NCBI GenBank assembly: GCA_022796875.1
Contig: JAAWJJ010000007.1
Coordinates: 18,589 to 82,588 of the forward strand
Length of the DNA: 64,000 nt
Origin: Eubacterium sp.
GTDB taxonomy: Bacteria > Bacillota > Clostridia > Lachnospirales > Lachnospiraceae
Direction: 5' to 3'
A program made the translations under genes and the position numbers. The notes beneath the pieces were generated by a model, which had not been told where the DNA came from, did not search any database, and saw only the letters and a list, made by a program, of their open reading frames with translations. Shown piece after piece: positions 59,687 through 64,000 of this stretch. The first letter of the stretch is position 1; each line of letters begins with the position of its first letter.

Positions 59687-59728
59687 AAAAGAGGTCCGGG
59701 GCCGGTAAAAAAGGGCCGGGCCTCTTTT
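59687..59728 (+). terminator. Terminator or attenuator between gap and pgk
   Basis: AAAAGAGG (59,687-59,694) pairs with CCTCTTTT (59,721-59,728); the inner part, CCGG with CCGG, pairs imperfectly. It may lower pgk transcription relative to gap. Confidence 0.65.
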
Positions 59729-59820
59729 CTGTACAGTATTGGGAAAATTCCCGGTTGTTTCCTGAAACAACAGAAAACGACCGGAAAAGCGAATATATAA
59801 ATGTGGAGGATACAAAAATT

Positions 59821-61026
59821 ATGTTAAATAAAAAATCAGTAGACGACATTCAGGTAAAAGGTAAAAGAGTGCTTTGCCGCTGTGATTTTAACGTACCGTT
59901 AAAAGACGGGAAAATCACGGATGAAAACCGTCTGGTAGCCGCATTGCCTACCATTAAAAAACTGATCGCAGACGGAGGGAAAGTGATTTTATGTTCCCAT
60001 TTGGGTAAGCCGAAAGGAGAGCCGGTTCCGTCGATGTCATTGGCTCCGGTTGCCGCCCGTTTAAGCGAATTGCTCGGACAGGAAGTAAAGTTTGCCGCTG
60101 ATGCCGAAGTAGTAGGGGAAAATGCAAAAGCAGCGGTAGCCGCAATGAAAGACGGCGACGTGATCTTGCTTGAGAATACGCGTTACCGCAAAGAGGAAAC
60201 GAAAAACGGCGAAGCGTTCAGCAAAGATCTGGCTTCCATTTGCGATGTTTTTGTAAACGATGCGTTCGGTACGGCGCACAGGGCGCATTGTTCCAATGTC
60301 GGCGTGGCTTCCCTTGTCGATACGGCAGTGGTCGGTTACCTGATGCAGAAAGAAATCGATTTTCTCGGTAATGCGGTCAACAATCCGACCCGCCCGTTTG
60401 TCGCAATTTTAGGCGGTGCGAAAGTAGCGGATAAACTGAATGTTATTTCCAATCTTCTGGAAAAATGCGATACGCTGATCATCGGCGGCGGCATGGCCTA
60501 TACGTTTCTCAAGGCAAAAGGGTATGAAACCGGAACCTCTTTAGTAGACGACGAAAAAGTGGATTATTGCCGTGAAATGATGGAAAAAGCGGAAAAATCC
60601 GGCAAGCAGCTTCTGCTCCCGACCGATACGACGATCGCGGCAGCGTTCCCGGATCCGATTGACGCTGAAATTCCGGTGGAAGTCGTTGCATCCAATGCGA
60701 TTCCGGCAGATAAAATGGGACTGGATATCGGTACCGAAACGGCAAACGCATATGCCGAAGCGGTAAAGAGCGCAAAAACCGTAGTCTGGAACGGACCGAT
60801 GGGCGTATTTGAGAATCCGGTTCTCGCAAAGGGTACGATCGCAGTAGCGAAAGCGCTGGCGGAAACGGACGCTACAACGATCATCGGCGGCGGAGATTCT
60901 GCGGCTGCAGTCAATCAGCTCGGTTTTGGCGATAAAATGACGCACATTTCTACCGGCGGCGGCGCTTCCCTGGAATTTTTGGAAGGAAAAGAGCTTCCGG
61001 GCGTAGCGGCAGCGAATGATAAATAA
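59821..61026 (+). CDS. pgk: Phosphoglycerate kinase
   Basis: Transfers phosphate from 1,3-bisphosphoglycerate to ADP. 401 aa from ATG 59,821, set by GTGGAGG; the longer in-frame start at 59,683 would begin inside the hairpin. Seen: [73 protein letters not shown], and the ATP site GPMGVFENP and [11 protein letters not shown]. Second gene of gap-pgk-tpiA. Confidence 0.97.
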   Translation: MLNKKSVDDIQVKGKRVLCRCDFNVPLKDGKITDENRLVAALPTIKKLIADGGKVILCSHLGKPKGEPVPSMSLAPVAARLSELLGQEVKFAADAEVVGENAKAAVAAMKDGDVILLENTRYRKEETKNGEAFSKDLASICDVFVNDAFGTAHRAHCSNVGVASLVDTAVVGYLMQKEIDFLGNAVNNPTRPFVAILGGAKVADKLNVISNLLEKCDTLIIGGGMAYTFLKAKGYETGTSLVDDEKVDYCREMMEKAEKSGKQLLLPTDTTIAAAFPDPIDAEIPVEVVASNAIPADKMGLDIGTETANAYAEAVKSAKTVVWNGPMGVFENPVLAKGTIAVAKALAETDATTIIGGGDSAAAVNQLGFGDKMTHISTGGGASLEFLEGKELPGVAAANDK

Positions 61027-61050
61027 GAGAGTAAGATAAAACAGAAGCAG

Positions 61051-61170
61051 AAATAAAGAATCACAAAAAAAGAAAAGCAGAAATAAAGAATCACAAAAAA
61101 AGAAAAGCAGAAATAAAGAATCACAAAAAAAGAAAAGCAGAAATAAAGAATCACAAAAAAAGAAAAGCAG
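61051..61170 (+). repeat. Four perfect 30-bp tandem repeats between pgk and tpiA
   Basis: AAATAAAGAATCACAAAAAA plus AGAAAAGCAG is present four times with no mismatch (61,051, 61,081, 61,111, 61,141). A diverged stub lies before it. The tract is A-rich and transcribed; it could change mRNA stability or tpiA translation. Confidence 0.95.
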
Positions 61171-61208
61171 AAACAGAAATCAGAGGATAGAATAGGAGAA
61201 TAAGCATC

Positions 61209-61955
61209 ATGGCAAGAAAAAAAATTGTAGCCGGAAACTGGAAAATGAATAAAACGCCGAGCGAGGCAAAAGCGCTGGCGGAAGAACTGATCCCTTTGGT
61301 AAAAAGCGACAGTGTAGACGTCGTATTCTGCGTTCCGGCGATCGATATTATTCCGGTGATCGAAGCGGTAAAAGGAACCAACATAAAAGTCGGCGCAGAA
61401 AATATGTATTTTGAAGAAAAAGGCGCTTATACCGGGGAGATTGCTCCGGATATGCTGACAGACGCCGGTGTGGAATATGTTATTATCGGACATTCCGAAC
61501 GGCGGGAATATTTTGCGGAAACAAATGAAACCGTAAATAAAAAAGTGTTAAAAGCGATAGAGCACAACCTGATTCCGATTATCTGCTGCGGAGAATCTTT
61601 AGAGCAGAGAGAACAGGGCATCACGATCGATTGGATCCGTCAGCAGATTAAGATCGCACTGTTAGGCGTTACGGCGGCTCAGGCGGCAGAAATTGTGATC
61701 GCTTATGAGCCGATCTGGGCGATCGGGACAGGAAAAACCGCTACCACTGAGCAGGCGGAAGAAGTATGTAAGGCGATCCGCGACTGTGTAGCGGAAATTT
61801 ATGATTCTGCAACAGCGGAGAGTATCCGCATCCAATATGGCGGATCCGTAAATGCAAAAAATGCGGCTGAATTGTTTGCACAGCCGGATATTGACGGCGG
61901 ACTGGTTGGCGGCGCTTCCCTGAAAGCTGATTTCGGAAGTATTGTGAACTATTGA
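61209..61955 (+). CDS. tpiA: Triose-phosphate isomerase
   Basis: Interconverts dihydroxyacetone phosphate and glyceraldehyde-3-phosphate. 248 aa. [15 protein letters not shown] near the start (catalytic Lys), [14 protein letters not shown] (catalytic His), [18 protein letters not shown] with the catalytic Glu, and the phosphate loop [10 protein letters not shown] and [18 protein letters not shown] before ATG 61,209. Third gene of the glycolytic cluster, followed by a hairpin. Confidence 0.98.
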   Translation: MARKKIVAGNWKMNKTPSEAKALAEELIPLVKSDSVDVVFCVPAIDIIPVIEAVKGTNIKVGAENMYFEEKGAYTGEIAPDMLTDAGVEYVIIGHSERREYFAETNETVNKKVLKAIEHNLIPIICCGESLEQREQGITIDWIRQQIKIALLGVTAAQAAEIVIAYEPIWAIGTGKTATTEQAEEVCKAIRDCVAEIYDSATAESIRIQYGGSVNAKNAAELFAQPDIDGGLVGGASLKADFGSIVNY

Positions 61956-62030
61956 TTATCAAAGCCAATCAATAGTCGTGAATTATAAGTAATAAGGATT
62001 CTTAAAAAATCTTAGAACGTGCAGAAAAGC

Positions 62031-62068
62031 GGGGGTATCAAGGGAAATACAATCCTTTGATATCCCTG
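62031..62068 (+). terminator. Terminator after tpiA
   Basis: GGGTATCAAGGGA pairs imperfectly with TCCTTTGATATCCC. A T7 run lies 20 bp further on. Confidence 0.55.
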
Positions 62069-62208
62069 TTGTGGGTTCAGATAATTTTTTTGCTGTCAGT
62101 TTCCTGTTTTCAGCCGGTTTTGCGAAACATAGAGTTTATCCTATCGTTTCCTTTACGGATTTTTTCAATTAACATCATGAAGAAAAGCGAAAACGGAAGG
62201 AAATCAGC

Positions 62209-62237
62209 TTGAAACTATTCGCTTCCTCGAATATAAT
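62209..62237 (+). promoter_or_regulatory. Promoter of the HTH-hsdM operon
   Basis: TTGAAA and TATAAT with a 17-bp spacer. The remainder of 61,956-62,284 holds only the tpiA terminator. Confidence 0.6.
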
Positions 62238-62284
62238 AGTAATAGAAAATAGAAATAGGAAAAGCGCTTGATGGAGGATGGATT

Positions 62285-62479
62285 ATGGAGTATTTAACAT
62301 CGGCAGAATGTGCGGAAAAATGGAATATATCACAACGGAGAGTTGCGGTATATTGTAAAGAGGGAAGAATTTCAGGTGCAGTAATGAGGGGCAGAATGTG
62401 GATGATACCGTTAGATGCAAAGAAACCGGAAGATCCTCGAAAAACTCAAAGAGGCAAGGGGCGGACAGAAGAATTATAA
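62285..62479 (+). CDS. Small helix-turn-helix protein upstream of hsdM
   Basis: 64 aa with GGAGG before ATG. It reads MEYLTSAECAEKWNISQRRV, then AVYCKEGRISGAVMRGRMWM, an excisionase/MerR-like helix-turn-helix. Such small DNA-binding proteins often precede type I restriction or Fic genes in Clostridia and may regulate them. It is 21 bp before hsdM, same strand. Confidence 0.8.
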   Translation: MEYLTSAECAEKWNISQRRVAVYCKEGRISGAVMRGRMWMIPLDAKKPEDPRKTQRGKGRTEEL

Positions 62480-62500
62480 AGGGAGTCGGAGGTACAGAAT

Positions 62501-63979
62501 ATGTTACCGGAAAGTGCAAAGAATAAAATAGAACAAATATGGCTGGATGTGATAGCTGGCGGCGTATCACAACCTACAGAGGTGATAGAGCAGTTAACAT
62601 ACCTCATGTTTGCGAAACAACTGGACGAGATAGAAGCGGATATTGAAACTTCGGAAGTATTGTCTGGAAAAAGACAAGAGCATTTGTTTGGCGGGTCGGA
62701 TGAGGAACAGGCATTGCGTTGGAGAAATTTCAGAAAACTGGAAGCAAGAAAGCTTCATATGGTCTTTTCGCAAAGAGTATTTCCGTTTATTAAATCTGTA
62801 AACAAGGATAAAAACTCTGCTTTTTCACGTTTTTTGGCAGACGCAATATTTAAAATTAATGAACCGTTAGCGCTGCAAAAAGTAATCACAGGTCTGGATG
62901 ATTTGTTTGAGCATGACATAAAAGGTTTGGATATGCAGGGAAACCTGTACGAACATATGCTTGCAAAGTTAAACTCTGCGGGGAGGCTTGGCGCATTTAG
63001 GACCCCAAAGCAAATTAGGGATCTGATGGTAAATCTTATGCAGCCAACGGCAGATATTCTTATTTGCGATCCTGCATGTGGAACTGCTGGATTTTTGATT
63101 TCCTGTGCAGAATATATACGGGATCATTATGAGAGAAAAATGTCGGATGAGCAATGGAAGCATTACCAGACATCATTATTTACAGGTTATGATACGGATG
63201 CAACAATGTGCCGGTTATCCTGCATGAATTTGATGCTGCACTCTGTCAGTAATCCCAAAATAGAAAAGCGGGATAGTGTTTCTAAAGATTACAGCGAAAA
63301 AGACAAATATAACCTGATTTTGGCGAATCCCCCATTTAAAGGAACATTGAATAAAGAGAATATCAGTGATAGTTTGAAAGGAATTACAAATACAACAAAG
63401 TCGGAATTACTTTTTGTTGGTCTTTTTATAGAAATGCTTAAAACAGGGGGAAGGTGTGCCTGTATTGTTCCGGATGGCGTCTTGTTTGGTTCATCAAACG
63501 CACATAAAAGCCTTAGAAAAGAATTAGTTGAAAATCAATATCTTGAGGCGGTTATTTCCCTTCCATCTGGTGTTTTTAAACCGTATGCAGGCGTATCAAC
63601 TGCTATTTTGATTTTTACAAAGACGAATTTGGGAGGGACGGATGAAGTATGGTTTTATGATATGAAAGCAGATGGATATAGTCTTGATGATAAAAGACAG
63701 CCAATTGCTGATAATGATATTCCTGATATAATTCACAGATTCCATAATCTCGAAAGAGAAAAAGAAAGAAGTAAGAAAGAGCAGAGTTTCTTTGTAAAAA
63801 AGGATGAGATTGTTGGAAACGATTATGATTTGTCAATTAATAAGTATAAAGAAATAGAATATATTCCAAAAGAGTATCCGCCTACAAGTGAAATTATTAA
63901 GGATATCGAAAATCGTCATCAGAAAATCGGGGATCAGATAAATGTAATAAAGAAATTGCTTAATATAGAGGAACTGTAA
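62501..63979 (+). CDS. hsdM: Type I restriction-modification system DNA methyltransferase subunit (HsdM)
   Basis: 492 aa, full length. The N-terminal HsdM_N helical part ends near residue 150. The methylase domain has the AdoMet motif CDPACGTAGFLISCAEYI, the catalytic ILANPPFKGTL (NPPF, N6-adenine methylation), and the family segments GALKxP-like GAFRTPKQIRDLM and VPDGVLFGSS. HsdM acts in a complex with HsdS, which gives specificity, and HsdR, which cuts; neither is in the window, presumably next beyond 64,000. The gene is AT-richer in wobble positions than the glycolytic genes before it, consistent with transfer. AGGAGGT-type ribosome site. Confidence 0.95.
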   Translation: MLPESAKNKIEQIWLDVIAGGVSQPTEVIEQLTYLMFAKQLDEIEADIETSEVLSGKRQEHLFGGSDEEQALRWRNFRKLEARKLHMVFSQRVFPFIKSVNKDKNSAFSRFLADAIFKINEPLALQKVITGLDDLFEHDIKGLDMQGNLYEHMLAKLNSAGRLGAFRTPKQIRDLMVNLMQPTADILICDPACGTAGFLISCAEYIRDHYERKMSDEQWKHYQTSLFTGYDTDATMCRLSCMNLMLHSVSNPKIEKRDSVSKDYSEKDKYNLILANPPFKGTLNKENISDSLKGITNTTKSELLFVGLFIEMLKTGGRCACIVPDGVLFGSSNAHKSLRKELVENQYLEAVISLPSGVFKPYAGVSTAILIFTKTNLGGTDEVWFYDMKADGYSLDDKRQPIADNDIPDIIHRFHNLEREKERSKKEQSFFVKKDEIVGNDYDLSINKYKEIEYIPKEYPPTSEIIKDIENRHQKIGDQINVIKKLLNIEEL

Positions 63980-64000
63980 ATTCGGATTTGTGGGGGGATG

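Noticed and set aside
61041..61200. CRISPR array
   Set aside because: The 30-bp units are directly adjoining with no spacers, and no cas genes are near.
60915..61493. 192-codon minus-strand frame rich in Phe, Val, Leu and Tyr
   Set aside because: It reads the 30-bp tandem repeats backward, giving a repeated [10 protein letters not shown] pattern, and is antisense to tpiA and pgk.

Overview
The window looks like chromosomal DNA of an anaerobic Clostridia member, most likely a Lachnospiraceae relative. The reasons are the gene set (NiaR-controlled nadABC, DUF4364, DUF2325, DUF6110, pta-ackA, biotin pyruvate carboxylase), strong AGGAGG-type ribosome binding sites, and TTGACA/TATAAT promoters with about 17-bp spacing. 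The genus cannot be fixed from this sequence alone. Most of the window is housekeeping metabolism, with several accessory pieces set between the operons.

Layout: 1-2 kb, a MATE exporter cut by the left edge, divergent from a LysR regulator. 2.0-7.9 kb, a small unknown gene, a 1736-aa DUF4132 protein and the remnant of an AAA_14/DUF4143 ATPase. 7.9-12.4 kb, a PucR/CdaR-like regulator divergent from an MFS transporter and a URO-D-superfamily protein. 12.9-16.7 kb, nadA-nadB-nadC-niaR for NAD synthesis. 16.8-19.4 kb (minus), DUF4364, a YtqA-like radical SAM protein and malic enzyme. 19.6-21.6 kb, rho and a DUF2325 gene. 21.6-28.4 kb (minus), AIM24, TerD, pyruvate carboxylase and tmcAL. 28.8-31.1 kb, pta-ackA. 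31.5-36.4 kb, a huge secreted protein with a degenerate subtilisin domain and a beta-helix. 37.35 kb, tRNA-Thr(CGT). 37.6-41.5 kb, cysD-cysNC and a membrane esterase. 41.6-43.1 kb (minus), an SsuBC-like ABC pair. 43.3-44.7 kb (minus), a ferredoxin and an Old-Yellow-Enzyme protein. 45.1-48.2 kb, a DtxR-like regulator, a 26-aa membrane peptide, DUF6110 and a P1B ATPase. 48.4-53.7 kb, ilvN-ilvC, a LysR gene and leuC-leuD. 53.7-56.5 kb, an AP2/HNH-like protein, thrC and a membrane protein. 56.6-57.9 kb (minus), citrate synthase. 58.6-62 kb, gap-pgk-tpiA. 62.3-64 kb, a small HTH protein and hsdM at the right edge.

The genes together cover lower glycolysis, acetate formation (pta-ackA), anaplerosis and the start of the TCA branch (pyc, malic enzyme, citrate synthase), branched-chain amino acid and threonine synthesis, NAD synthesis with its own repressor, and sulfate activation to PAPS.

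The most unusual structure is not a gene. Two intergenic regions (about 36.41-37.27 kb and 51.01-51.76 kb) are each, over 750-860 bp, one giant imperfect palindrome. They share outer arms of roughly 75-100 bp but have unrelated interiors. A third region (12.52-12.77 kb) carries a single half of the first type. No transposase is visible. The window also shows repeated 20-40-bp tandem duplications inside and beside genes. A set of TTAGT/ACTAA inverted repeats links the DUF2325, Old-Yellow-Enzyme/ferredoxin and DtxR/P1B loci into a probable metal regulon.
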